Positions 19,306 through 28,900 of a stretch of DNA of 64,000 bases are shown here, in pieces. The stretch spans positions 54,919-118,918 of the forward strand of contig JAHEZQ010000010.1 of assembly GCA_023250955.1 (NCBI GenBank). Direction: 5' to 3'. Below the pieces are notes generated by a model, which ran no database searches, was not told the DNA's origin, and worked only from the letters and a program-made list of their open reading frames with translations. Numbering within the stretch: the first letter of the stretch is position 1; each line of letters opens with the position of its first letter. Both the position numbers and the translations under genes were made by a program. The stretch is from Melioribacter sp. GTDB taxonomy: Bacteria; Bacteroidota; Ignavibacteria; Ignavibacteriales; Melioribacteraceae.

Positions 19306-19315
19306 TACAAGAATA

Positions 19316-19342
19316 GAAAAATGCCCCGATTTAATTCGGGGC
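19316..19342 (-). terminator. rho-independent terminator for the minus-strand genes
   Basis: GCCCCGA / TCGGGGC stem with a short T/A loop. Read on the minus strand it is followed by ATTTTT, so it ends transcription of the 19371 gene. Read on the plus strand it is followed by AAAG, so it is a poor terminator for the DUF4342 genes. Confidence 0.8.
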
Positions 19343-19370
19343 AAAGTATATTGAACCCTTAAATAAATGT

Positions 19371-19850
19371 TTAATACCGAATACCTATTCCTATACCGAA
19401 CCACGGGAAGACATTAAATATTCCCTTATTCAGAAGTGGAGTGAAAGTTATTTTAAATACGAAACCTCCATCATTGGGGCTTAGTCTATAACCTAAAGAG
19501 ACCGCAGGGAAAAAAGTTTCTAATCCATATGAAATACCACCACCCAATTCAATTTTATTACTGTTACTTATGTCAATGAAATAGTTGGACATTAGTGTGA
19601 CAAATAGTTTTGAATTTGAGTTTTTACCTGAATTAGAGTATTCAGATATTGGCATAATAGAAACTCCTATTCGCGGACTGAAATTTTGTAGAATTTCTTT
19701 CTCATAATTAAGTGAATAAAAAACATTGTTACCGCCGATTTCTAGATATACTGTATTTGATTTGCTAGAAATGTTTTGACTTTTTAATGTAGATAAACAA
19801 ATCAACCAAATGGTAAACAGAAAAGATACATTTAGCAAAAAGTTTTTCAT
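19371..19850 (-). CDS. outer-membrane beta-barrel-like protein, unknown function
   Basis: 159 residues: signal peptide about 1-24, then alternating hydrophobic/polar strands (NTVYLEIGGNNVFYSLNYE, RIGVSIMPI, KIELGGGISYGLE, AVSLGYRLS, FVFKITFTPLL) ending in an aromatic residue after FGIGIGIRY, as expected of a barrel's last strand. Small barrels of this kind are common and uncharacterised in Bacteroidota relatives. It is the last gene of a three-gene minus-strand run (methyltransferase, PAS protein, barrel) with gaps of 11 and 2 bases. Confidence 0.7.
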   Translation of the reverse strand: MKNFLLNVSFLFTIWLICLSTLKSQNISSKSNTVYLEIGGNNVFYSLNYEKEILQNFSPRIGVSIMPISEYSNSGKNSNSKLFVTLMSNYFIDISNSNKIELGGGISYGLETFFPAVSLGYRLSPNDGGFVFKITFTPLLNKGIFNVFPWFGIGIGIRY

Positions 19851-19852
19851 GT

Positions 19853-20182
19853 TTATCTTATAAAGTGAGGCATATCGAAAGGAATCTCAAGCGATAACTC
19901 AACAAGTCCTTTCATCTCTCCGTTCTCATAACACGGTGATTGATAAATTAATTTTTTGATTCCGTTCTTTTCGATTGTGTAAACGTTTGGTTTCTTTTCA
20001 TTCATTATCTTCTTTATTATTTCGTTCGATTTAGCTGTGTGACATTCAAACAAATTTTTTCCTATCAAACCATAACCGCCATCATCGGCAAATGTAACTG
20101 CAGCTTTTTCGTTCATCTCTGTAACGAATCCATTATTATCGCACATTAAAATTGACGCAGGAAATTCTTTTATCCAATCCAT
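19853..20182 (-). CDS. single PAS-domain protein
   Basis: 109 residues containing only a PAS fold: FPASILMCDNNGFVTEMNEKAAV at the N terminus, IGKNLFECH in the middle and a closing beta sheet (KLIYQSPCYENGEMKGLVELSL). There is no signal peptide, kinase, HTH or GGDEF domain. GGAG sits before the ATG. A His/Cys pair (FECH) could matter in ligand or redox sensing. With an 11-base gap after a methyltransferase, it may sense a compound and act on that partner; this is inference. Confidence 0.8.
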   Translation of the reverse strand: MDWIKEFPASILMCDNNGFVTEMNEKAAVTFADDGGYGLIGKNLFECHTAKSNEIIKKIMNEKKPNVYTIEKNGIKKLIYQSPCYENGEMKGLVELSLEIPFDMPHFIR

Positions 20183-20193
20183 TTGTTCTCCGG

Positions 20194-20751
20194 TTATTCT
20201 TTCTGAAATAAAGCGCTATGGCTTCCTTTAATTTTTGGTCTTTCAATTACTTTTAAATTATTCTGCTCGGCAACAGAAATTGTTTTCTTAAAATTTTCTT
20301 CTGTTACGTGTCCGGCTGGTTCCGATATAAGCAAATAACCTTTTCTTTTTATTGTGCCGGAAACTTCTTTTATAAAAGGAATTGGATCCGGAACCTCGTG
20401 AACCATCGCAAACGCAAGAACAAAATCCAATTTTTCTTTTAGATCATCAAGTCCGAGAGATTCTTGATTGCACAAACGTGTTTCAATTCTTTCCAGCAAA
20501 TTTACCTTTCGGGCGCGGTTCTTCAAAACATCGAGCATCTTTTCCTGCATATCAACGCAAATTGCTTTTCCATTTGCACCGACTAACTTTGCAAGTTCCA
20601 AACTGAAATAACCCATCGCGCTTCCCACATCCATTACTTTCATTCCGTTCTTAACGTACGGACTTAAAATCTTATTCGGATTTTGAAATAGTTTTCTCAA
20701 CGGACTTAATAATAGATAACCGATCCAAACCGGACAAACACGTTCCGCCAT
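20194..20751 (-). CDS. class I SAM-dependent methyltransferase
   Basis: 185 residues. SAM-binding motif I appears as MDVGSAMGYFSLELA (the usual DxGxGxG with GSAMG), motif II as AICVDMQEKML, and a later FVLAFAMVHEV and GYLLISEPAGHV region fits motifs III and IV. The N terminus (RVCPVWIGYLLLSPLRKL) is not typical of better known groups. The start has GAGGATAAA before it. The substrate is unknown; possible targets are small molecules or lipids because no RNA- or protein-binding domain is present. First gene of the PAS/barrel unit. Confidence 0.85.
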   Translation of the reverse strand: MAERVCPVWIGYLLLSPLRKLFQNPNKILSPYVKNGMKVMDVGSAMGYFSLELAKLVGANGKAICVDMQEKMLDVLKNRARKVNLLERIETRLCNQESLGLDDLKEKLDFVLAFAMVHEVPDPIPFIKEVSGTIKRKGYLLISEPAGHVTEENFKKTISVAEQNNLKVIERPKIKGSHSALFQKE

Positions 20752-20786
20752 TTTATCCTCATCATAAATGAAAAAAATATTTTTGC

Positions 20787-21716
20787 TTAATACTTTAATT
20801 TCTCAATAGCCGAAGAGGCAGCCCAATAAATACCATTCCCCTTTAACGTGTGGCGAGTAAAGAACAAGTATTTTCCATCAGGAGACAAGTGAGCGCCGTA
20901 CTCATCGCTATCCATGCGGTTGAATTTATCTCCAAGATTTATTGGTGTTTGCCATCCACCGTTGCCATCGCTGAAACTCACATAGAGATCCGCACTTTTC
21001 CCATCCCGGGCAGAATAGAAAATGAGGAAATGCCCGTCCGGAGCGATGCATGGATCACCCTCAAAGGATTTCGTGCTAATAGGTGGCCCAACTAATTCTA
21101 CTTGCAACGCCTGAGATATATTATTATACGCTTTGTAAACTTGCATCATTCCTGAACGTGATGAACCAAAATACATAGTTCCATCCGGCAAATAACTTCC
21201 GCGGTACTCTTTTGCATCACTGTTTATCGGAGAGGGCAGCGCAACTGGCGTACTCCATCCTTGAGCTAAATACTTCACAGTCCATAGATCAATTGTTCCG
21301 GTCTCTTTTTTCCCGGTGAAGGTGAGAGTGGTACCGTTTGCTGAAAAAACCGGTTCGTGAGAAAATGTAAAACCGGAAATGAAAGGCGCCTCCTGAAATG
21401 GCGTCCATACATTGTTCACACATTTCGAATAATAGAGTTTCGCACTTGAATAAGATGAGTCTCCCACCGCCAAGAAAAAATGATTTCCATCCGGAGAGAA
21501 AGCTGTGGCTTCCACCCATGCACTTACCGAGTTAAGAACCTCCGGTGCAAAAAGTACCGGTGTTTCTCCCGGCAAGGTTTGGCCGAAGTAAGTTCCTTTG
21601 GTCTGATCAGTTTTAGTAGTTGTCTGGGTATAGATGGTGCTGACTGATGCTAAAAACACGGATGAAAATACTATAAGCTGATAAATAGAAGTTCGTCCCG
21701 AAATTGATAAATGCAT
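20787..21716 (-). CDS. secreted PD40/TolB-like beta-propeller protein
   Basis: 309 residues with a signal peptide near the N terminus (residues about 12-30). Repeated propeller blades of the WD40-like PD40 type are visible: AFSPDGNHFFLAVGD, FSHEPVFSANGTTLTFTG, YRGSYLPDGTMYFGSSR, GDPCIAPDGHFLIFYSARDG and AHLSPDGKYLFFTRH. The family is a sugar- or protein-binding propeller without enzymatic residues. GGAGGGA precedes the ATG. Followed by the unrelated methyltransferase 36 bases downstream. Confidence 0.85.
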   Translation of the reverse strand: MHLSISGRTSIYQLIVFSSVFLASVSTIYTQTTTKTDQTKGTYFGQTLPGETPVLFAPEVLNSVSAWVEATAFSPDGNHFFLAVGDSSYSSAKLYYSKCVNNVWTPFQEAPFISGFTFSHEPVFSANGTTLTFTGKKETGTIDLWTVKYLAQGWSTPVALPSPINSDAKEYRGSYLPDGTMYFGSSRSGMMQVYKAYNNISQALQVELVGPPISTKSFEGDPCIAPDGHFLIFYSARDGKSADLYVSFSDGNGGWQTPINLGDKFNRMDSDEYGAHLSPDGKYLFFTRHTLKGNGIYWAASSAIEKLKY

Positions 21717-21856
21717 TTAATCCCTCCTTACATATCTGTAATATTAGTGCTCGCTTACTGCTACGATCTAAGAAATATTTGTACTTAATAGGACGTTTGA
21801 AAGAATGAGCAGTTACTTAAGAGTGAATTATAATTTATGCAGAAAAATATAGCTGA

Positions 21857-22222
21857 TTAATTTTTGAAACTGTTTTTTATCATGTCCAAACGTTCTTTTG
21901 CGCCGGGATCTGATTTGAATGATTCTAACAAATTATCACAAGCATATTCTTCACAGTGTGCGCAGTTCTCAACTTCTTTCTGAATAGCGCACGTTCTGAC
22001 TTTACAATTTTTACACCCAATAAATAATCTGCCTGTATCAGACGTACACCCATCGCAATCATTTATGTCTTCATATTTGTATTCAATTCCATAATGTTCT
22101 TTGCATGCGCGTATTATTTCGAAAACAAGTTTTTGTTTTCTTAATACGTCTATTTCTCTTGTCGCCAAATAGATCGGGCAGCTTTGGCAGAGCAAACCGC
22201 AATATGAAATTATTTCGGTCAT
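21857..22222 (-). CDS. DUF3795 cysteine-rich protein
   Basis: 121 residues. The YCGLLCQSCPIY start, the DCDGCTS pair and the tight CKNCKVRTCAIQ ... NCAHCEEYAC block are the DUF3795 signature (about fourteen Cys in all). Paired CxxC units suggest two metal or Fe-S sites. No signal peptide. The family is widespread and of unknown role, often proposed to bind zinc or Fe-S. Lies alone between a HEPN-like gene and the propeller gene. Confidence 0.85.
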   Translation of the reverse strand: MTEIISYCGLLCQSCPIYLATREIDVLRKQKLVFEIIRACKEHYGIEYKYEDINDCDGCTSDTGRLFIGCKNCKVRTCAIQKEVENCAHCEEYACDNLLESFKSDPGAKERLDMIKNSFKN

Positions 22223-22352
22223 TATTTTGCAAATATTTATTTGTGAATTCTGAACACCGCATTGATGGAACAGTAATAGTTGGGGCGCTGGTTATGCCTT
22301 TTCAGTAACTGGATAAATTTCTTTCAAATAATCAATAGGTTTAAATCCTTTA

Positions 22353-23027
22353 TCAACAATCAATTTTTTTATTCTTGCGAATTCTCATAAAAGCTCGAGT
22401 ATATGCCAAGATCATATCAACATTAGAATAGCTGGAAACATCAAAACTTGCAATAGAAGAAGCAAACAAAAATGAATGTTGAGTAGATAATATTTCTTCT
22501 ATTGTTTTCATAAGGTTATTCAATTCAAAAATGTCGATAGCGTATTTTTTTAAGATTGATTTAGGATTGCTAAAATATGACGCATCATAATGCGAAAATA
22601 TTTTGTCTCGATGTGCAGTAAGATTTTTAATTACATTTTTGTGATTTGAAATGCTATTAATTTGTTTTTCGATAATCTTTTTATATTCATTATCATTTAC
22701 TGACAAACGAGAATATCCACGTTTATCATTTCTGTCCGACCTTGTTGGACTGAGTGATTTTGAATGTATTCTTGCTTTATTCAACCAATCTAAAATATTA
22801 ACTTGTTCTTTTTCTGAGACAAATAAGCATAATTCCACAAGCATAGTCCGTTTAAAACTAGGTTCGACTAAATCAAAAAAAGTTTTACCCTTGTTTAAGG
22901 TATTAACTCTGTGAGGGGCCCTCCATTCATCAAGTATCTCTAGTTGTCTTTTATAAAGTTTTATTTTTAAATAACGTTCAAAAAGCTTCCAAAAATAATT
23001 TGTAAGATATTTTTGTGGGTTATTCAT
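22353..23027 (-). CDS. HEPN/AbiU2-like protein, 3' end possibly frameshifted
   Basis: 224 residues, mostly helical. The Rx5H segment TAHRDKIFSHYD (Arg140, His146) with its surrounding helix matches AbiU2-like HEPN proteins, a group tied to abortive infection and other toxin roles. No catalytic partner (nucleotidyltransferase or antitoxin) gene sits beside it. The gene stops right after a run of seven A on the coding strand (22364-22370); reading one base later there would stay open for 22 more sensible residues to 22292 (ending PVTEKA). The start has no visible ribosome-binding site. The family link is by the motif only. Confidence 0.6.
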   Translation of the reverse strand: MNNPQKYLTNYFWKLFERYLKIKLYKRQLEILDEWRAPHRVNTLNKGKTFFDLVEPSFKRTMLVELCLFVSEKEQVNILDWLNKARIHSKSLSPTRSDRNDKRGYSRLSVNDNEYKKIIEKQINSISNHKNVIKNLTAHRDKIFSHYDASYFSNPKSILKKYAIDIFELNNLMKTIEEILSTQHSFLFASSIASFDVSSYSNVDMILAYTRAFMRIRKNKKIDC

Positions 23028-23068
23028 AACATTTTATTAAATAAATCAAAGGCACAACTATTCATGTT

Positions 23069-25237
23069 CTAGAAAAACAATTCAAAACTCACAGAATAAT
23101 TTCTTATCGGCGCAATGTTGCCGATGAACTCAACATAATTATAATTAAAAATGTTTTTGGCATTTAAATAAATTTTTGCCGGAACAGTATTAAAAAGAAA
23201 ATTATATCCTAAACTTATATCGGTAACATAAATTGGAACGCGTTTGTCGCCATCAACAACTAAAGAAATTGGCGGTTGAGTAATAAGATCATCAATTTCT
23301 TCTACTCTGCTTGAATATCTAAAATTAATTCCAATATCGAAAGGATTTGGAGTAATCCTCACTTGTGCGTTAAAAGTATGCTGAGGGCGGTACTTTAAAA
23401 ATTTATCATCAGCTAAATTTCTTGCATTCATAAAATTGTAACCAAGATTTACGGAAATGAAATCTGGCTCTAAATAAAAATTAGAACCGATTTCCAATCC
23501 TTCTATCTTTGCTTCGGAGAGATTAATAAATTGAATCTCTGCACTTTTAGTTAGGTTGGCTTCAATATAATTTTTGTAATTAGTCCGGTATAAAGACAAA
23601 TCTACAGAGAAGTTTTTATCAGGCTGGTAATTACAACCGATCTCAAATGAAGCGCTTGTTTCTGCGGTAAGATTAGTATTTCCCTTAATACTAAATCCTC
23701 CGCCAACCGCTGCAGTAGTGAACACTTCCGATGGGGTTGGCGCACGGAATCCTGTTCCAAACGATCCGCGCAGAATAAAATCTTTTGCTAGTTTATAATT
23801 TAATCCGACTTTAGGAGTAACAGCATTGGCATTATTGACGGAATCCAATTTCATATAATCGTAACGCAAACCTAATGTTATTATCAAGTTATAAATTCCT
23901 TTGTATTCATACTGTGTGTAAGCGCCTATACCAAAGAAATTTGGATTCTTAAAAATGTTGGATGATACTGTGGAATTGGACACTTCAATCCCGGATGTAA
24001 GAACAACGTCGTTGGGTAAAATCATATTTGCTGTAAACTCGTTGCGAAAAAGATTAGCAGTTGATGTCGTAAGTTCAATTCCCCGTCCGTCAAATTTTGT
24101 ATAGTAGTAACTCGATTTCAATTCGGCGAATATATTTTTACTGAACTGATGGCGGAAAATTAACCCGGTAAAAAAACGGTTTGATTCTACAGTGTTACCG
24201 TTATCTTCATCTTTCGGAACAAGTGCGTTGCGGGAATCTTTCCAATAAAGAAAGTTGCCACGATTCATATTTAGATAATCCGAAAAGAAGGTTAAATGAT
24301 TTTCCGGATTGAATTCGTAATTTAATTTTAAGTAACCGAGATAACGTTTAGCATAATCATTTTGGCGGTAACTCATATTATCAAATTTCTTAAAAGAAAA
24401 AGTATAACCAAGATTTTCGGAAGAACCCGAATGTGTAAGTTCCAATCCATAGAAATTGCGCATAGCATCATCCCACTTCCAAAAATCGTAAGCGGGTTTA
24501 TCATACATGCCGAAGTATGAACGGAAATGTGTAATAGAATTTTTCACGGTTGATTTGGTAATAATATTTATTACTCCTCCGATCGCAGATGATCCATAAA
24601 GCGAACTGGCGGGACCTTTAATAATTTCTATGCGCTCAATATCAGCGGTCGGAATTAATTCCCAAATAATATCTCCCGTATCGCCGGAATACATTGGAAT
24701 ACCATTTACCGCAACCAACACGCGCGCGCCGGTACCTTTGCTATATCCGCTAGAACCGCGAATGCTTGGCTGTTCCAGATTTAATTGTACGCCGGGAACA
24801 TTTCTAAGCATATCGTCAAATGTTAAAAAATTATTGCGCGTTAGAAAATCGGGAGAGATGATTGAAGTACTAACCGCCAAGTCCTGAACCCGTTGTTCAT
24901 ATTTACCAGCGCTTACAATAATCTGATCTGTTTGTATCGCTTCTTCAGTTAGAACAATTGTAATCGGTGTGTAATCAGAATTGAAAGAAACGGTTACTCT
25001 TTTTTTTGCATAACTGATCATCGAAACTTCTAATAAGTAAATTCCAAACGGAAGATTTTTAATTTCAAAACTTCCATTGCTCAAAGACGCAGCACCAAAT
25101 TGAGTCCCCGGAACTAGAACGTTTACACCTTCAAGCGGTTCATTTTTATCTGAAATAATTTTTCCGGTTAAGGAAGAATTTTGCGCAAAGTTAATGATGG
25201 AGGAAGTTAATATTAAAACAATAAAAAATTTTTTCAT
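23069..25237 (-). CDS. TonB-dependent receptor with carboxypeptidase-regulatory N-domain
   Basis: 722 residues with signal peptide 1-18. Residues 22-100 are a CarboxypepD_reg beta-sandwich (LTGKIISDKNEPLEGVNVLVPGT). The plug domain has the standard sequence marks: FDDMLRNVPGVQL, SIRGSSGYSK, VAVNGIPMYSGDTGD and VEIIKGP-type IERIEIIKGPASSLYGSSAIGGVINI. The rest is the 22-strand barrel ending in an aromatic residue (ELFF). It moves an unknown substrate (siderophore, metal, vitamin or glycan piece) using TonB energy; the barrel is of CirA/FepA size rather than the longer SusC size. The lipoprotein gene upstream is probably its partner. Confidence 0.93.
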   Translation of the reverse strand: MKKFFIVLILTSSIINFAQNSSLTGKIISDKNEPLEGVNVLVPGTQFGAASLSNGSFEIKNLPFGIYLLEVSMISYAKKRVTVSFNSDYTPITIVLTEEAIQTDQIIVSAGKYEQRVQDLAVSTSIISPDFLTRNNFLTFDDMLRNVPGVQLNLEQPSIRGSSGYSKGTGARVLVAVNGIPMYSGDTGDIIWELIPTADIERIEIIKGPASSLYGSSAIGGVINIITKSTVKNSITHFRSYFGMYDKPAYDFWKWDDAMRNFYGLELTHSGSSENLGYTFSFKKFDNMSYRQNDYAKRYLGYLKLNYEFNPENHLTFFSDYLNMNRGNFLYWKDSRNALVPKDEDNGNTVESNRFFTGLIFRHQFSKNIFAELKSSYYYTKFDGRGIELTTSTANLFRNEFTANMILPNDVVLTSGIEVSNSTVSSNIFKNPNFFGIGAYTQYEYKGIYNLIITLGLRYDYMKLDSVNNANAVTPKVGLNYKLAKDFILRGSFGTGFRAPTPSEVFTTAAVGGGFSIKGNTNLTAETSASFEIGCNYQPDKNFSVDLSLYRTNYKNYIEANLTKSAEIQFINLSEAKIEGLEIGSNFYLEPDFISVNLGYNFMNARNLADDKFLKYRPQHTFNAQVRITPNPFDIGINFRYSSRVEEIDDLITQPPISLVVDGDKRVPIYVTDISLGYNFLFNTVPAKIYLNAKNIFNYNYVEFIGNIAPIRNYSVSFELFF

Positions 25238-25289
25238 TTTATTCTCACCTTTTCATTTCACACTTTGAAAATAAAATCCCGAAACGAAA

Positions 25290-25811
25290 TTATTTTGGCG
25301 GTTGAGGCGGTGGATTATTAAAATCAACATTGATATCAATACCGGTTGTAATTTTCCCTTTTTGTAATGTCATCACACCGGGTTTTGAATGATCCCCATT
25401 ATTATAATAGACGCCCACAATAAACCAATCGTCTCTATTAAGAGAAATAGCCGGTGTTCTAGATTGAGCAACGACAATATATTTATATGTTCCCTCGGTG
25501 AGTTTAAGCGAGTAGAAATTGTTCATTCCCGAATCATAAGTAAATTCCGCGCTCTCGAATGGTATGGGATCAACAACGAATCCAAGATTTTGAAAAGAAA
25601 AGTCATCAACAGTTTGAATATCATTTTTAAATACAACAATATGAGTGCGGGTTATTCCGGTCGGCCAATTACCCGTAAAAGTAACTTTACCGCTGAAACC
25701 GATTATTTCCGCTTGAGGAGTTTTTTCAGGTTCCGGTTCAATTCCTTTATCGCATCCGGCAATGAAACAAACCGATAGACAAATGATTATTAAAAAAAAT
25801 AATTTTCGCAT
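25290..25811 (-). CDS. lipoprotein, likely partner of the TonB receptor
   Basis: 173 residues. Lipobox FIAGC with Cys20 after a short signal peptide, followed by a Glu/Pro linker (GIEPEPEKTPQ), then a beta-rich body (FSGKVTFTGNWPTGITRTHIVVF, LTEGTYKYIVVAQSR, GKITTGIDINVDF) that resembles carboxypeptidase-regulatory-like folds. It comes first in a two-gene operon with the TonB receptor, 52 bases apart, so it is a good candidate surface ligand-capturing partner. Substrate unknown. Confidence 0.75.
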   Translation of the reverse strand: MRKLFFLIIICLSVCFIAGCDKGIEPEPEKTPQAEIIGFSGKVTFTGNWPTGITRTHIVVFKNDIQTVDDFSFQNLGFVVDPIPFESAEFTYDSGMNNFYSLKLTEGTYKYIVVAQSRTPAISLNRDDWFIVGVYYNNGDHSKPGVMTLQKGKITTGIDINVDFNNPPPQPPK

Positions 25812-25975
25812 AGAATTTTCCCATTCTTCTTACACGTCTAATATAATGGAACTATCTGAAGATTTCACCTAACATTTTCAAAAACAGATAAGATGAAAAT
25901 AACTTTTATTTTGAGTAGATTTTTAGGGGTTCAATTTATATTGTGCTTAATAATTATTTATAGTTTGTCTAAAAT

Positions 25976-28900
25976 GTGAAAAATCCACTTATTAAATATT
26001 GGGCAATTGTAATTCCGCTTCTATTCATGACGGCAGATCTAACTATTGCGGATAATTTAATATTACAAGAAGAGATTCAATTTAAGCAGATTAAAATTGA
26101 AGACGGACTTTCACAAAGCACAATCTTATGTATAATTCAGGACAAAAAAGGTTTTCTATGGTTTGGAACAGCAAACGGTCTTAACCGTTATGACGGATAT
26201 AACTTTACTGTATTTACAAATGATCCTGCAGATTCAACATCAATTTCAGATAACGGAATATTATCGTTATTTGAAGATAAAGATGGAAATATTTGGATTG
26301 GTACAGTTGAAGGAGTTTTGAATAAGTATGATAAAAAGAGCGGGATCTTTTCCCGTTATTATTTTACAAATTTATTAAAAACAGATACAGATCCGGATGA
26401 AAAATATTATGATTTTCCGCTTCCGTTTTCCCGCAATAATGATAAATCAATAACTACAATCACCCAAGACAAGAATGGATTTTTATGGATCGGTACTTGG
26501 GGTCGGGGTTTGGTAAAATTAGACATATCAAAAAATAAATACGAACATTTTCATTATAATGAAAAAGATCCAAACGGATTTCATTCTAATAGAGTTAAAG
26601 CAATTGTCGCAGATGAAAATAATGTTATCTGGGCAGCAACTCTTGGCGGGGGACTTTATAAAATTACAACTGGTGAGAAAACTTCAATTATACACTATCA
26701 AAAAAATAGTAATACATGGAGTTTAAACGATGACAAAATTGTTTCTTTAATGAAGGACAGAAATGGTAATCTTTGGATTGGTACTTACGGCAGCGGATTG
26801 AATAAACTTTCCCATCAATATTTAAATACTCCTCCCGAGAAAGCACGATTTGAAAAATTTGTAAATCACTCCAACGATCCCAATAGTTTGTCAAGTAATT
26901 TTGTAATGACAATCGTTCAAGATAAAGTTGGAGCTATTTGGCTTGGTACCTTTGGCGGCGGATTAAATCGTTTAGACCCGGACAAACAAAAATTTAATGT
27001 TTTTAAGAACGATCCTAAAATTCAAAGCAGTCTTACTAAGAATGATGTGCTTTCAATATTAGAAGATAGATCAGGTTCATTATGGATAGGTACCCATCTC
27101 GGCAAAGGATTAAGTAAGCTTGAACATAACACGGTAAAGTTTAAGCAGATTAATAAAGATATAAATGGAGTTAACGGTTTGAACGATGATGTTGTCTGGG
27201 CCATTGAAGGAGATGAAACACGCGACTTATGGATTGGTACTTATAAAGGTGGGTTGAATAAATATGATAGGAAAAGTAAAAAATTTTCTTACTATACATC
27301 AAATACCAGTAACGTAGGTTCAATTAGCGATAATCATATTCGTTCAATTCTTGATGATAGAAATAGATTTTTATGGATTGGCACGTACAGCGGCGGACTA
27401 AACATATTTAATAAATCAACCGGAAAATCAAAACACTATGTTAAAATTTCCGGCGATTCTGCCAGCATAGGTGCAAATCAAGTCCAATCAATTTTTAAAG
27501 ATAGAGATCAAAATATTTGGTTAGCAACTTTTGGCGGAGGCCTGAATAAATTATCTTATGCCGATATACAGTCAAACAGATTTTCTTTTAAACGATATAT
27601 GAATAATCCGAACGATCCATTTAGTATCAGCGATAATAGGATTTACACAATTTTTCAAGACGGCGAGGGTGTTTTGTGGATCGGGACATTTGGCGGAGGT
27701 TTAAACAAGTTTGATCCCAGGACCGAAAAATTTATTTCTTACAAAAATATTTTAGGTGATGAATCCAGCATTAGTGATAACCGTGTAATGACGATTTATG
27801 AAGACTCAATGCAAAATCTTTGGATCGGAACGTACGGTGGAAGTATTCAAAGGTTCAATCAACAGACAGAACGATTTACACGCTATAATAAAAAAAATAA
27901 GATTGGAAGTTCGGTCGTATATGGAATTCTTGAAGACAATCAAAAAAATCTATGGATGAGTACAGATAACGGACTGATAAAATTTAATGCACAGACAGAA
28001 AATTTTACACAGTACGATCTTCATGATGGATTGCAAAGTTTAGAATTTAGCGGAGGTGCTTATTATAAATCAAAGAACGGTGAAATGTTTTTCGGTGGAA
28101 TCAATGGACTGAATTATTTTTATCCTGATAGTGTATTAGATAATAAATATGTTCCGCCGATTGTAATAAGTTCTGTAAGAATATTTAATGAACCGGTGAA
28201 AGGAGATAGAGATACGTTAGTACTTTCCTATTCACAGAATTTTTTCTCGTTTGAATTTGCCGCGCTTGATTACACTAATCCCTCAGATAACCAATATGCA
28301 TATAAACTTGAAGGATTTGAAGACGATTGGCGTTATGTAGATTCTAGAAGAAGAATTGCAAATTATACAAACTTATTGCCAGGCGAATATGTTTTCCGGG
28401 TACGCGGTTCAAATAATGATGGGGTCTGGAATAATGATGGTGCAAAAATCTATTTAAAAATATTACCGCCAATCTGGAGAACGTGGTGGTTCTTAACACT
28501 ATCTATTTTATTTGTAGCTTTTATCATCTATTACTTGGGCACAATAAGATATCGTGGATTGCTGGCAATTGAAAAATTAAAAGGAAAACTTGCAGCTGAT
28601 TTACATGATAACGTTGGATCCGGTTTAACCGAGATTTCAATTTTAAGCGAACTTGTGACCCAGCAAATTCAAAACGCCACACAAAATTCTTCCCAACACT
28701 TAATAAGCATTAGCGATAAAGCACGTCAGCTAATTGATAACATGAGTGATATTGTCTGGATGGTTAATCCACAGCGCGATTCTTTTTATCATCTTATTTT
28801 AAGATTGAAAGATACTTACAGCGATCTTCTAAATTTAGCCGGGATTTCATTTAAAACTTCTAATCTTGAAGAACTCAGCTCACTTAAAATTCCAATGGAA

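Noticed and set aside
25389..25778. Plus-strand frame of 129 residues opposite the lipoprotein gene
   Set aside because: Opposite strand of a gene with a clear lipobox; sequence has no recognisable protein features.
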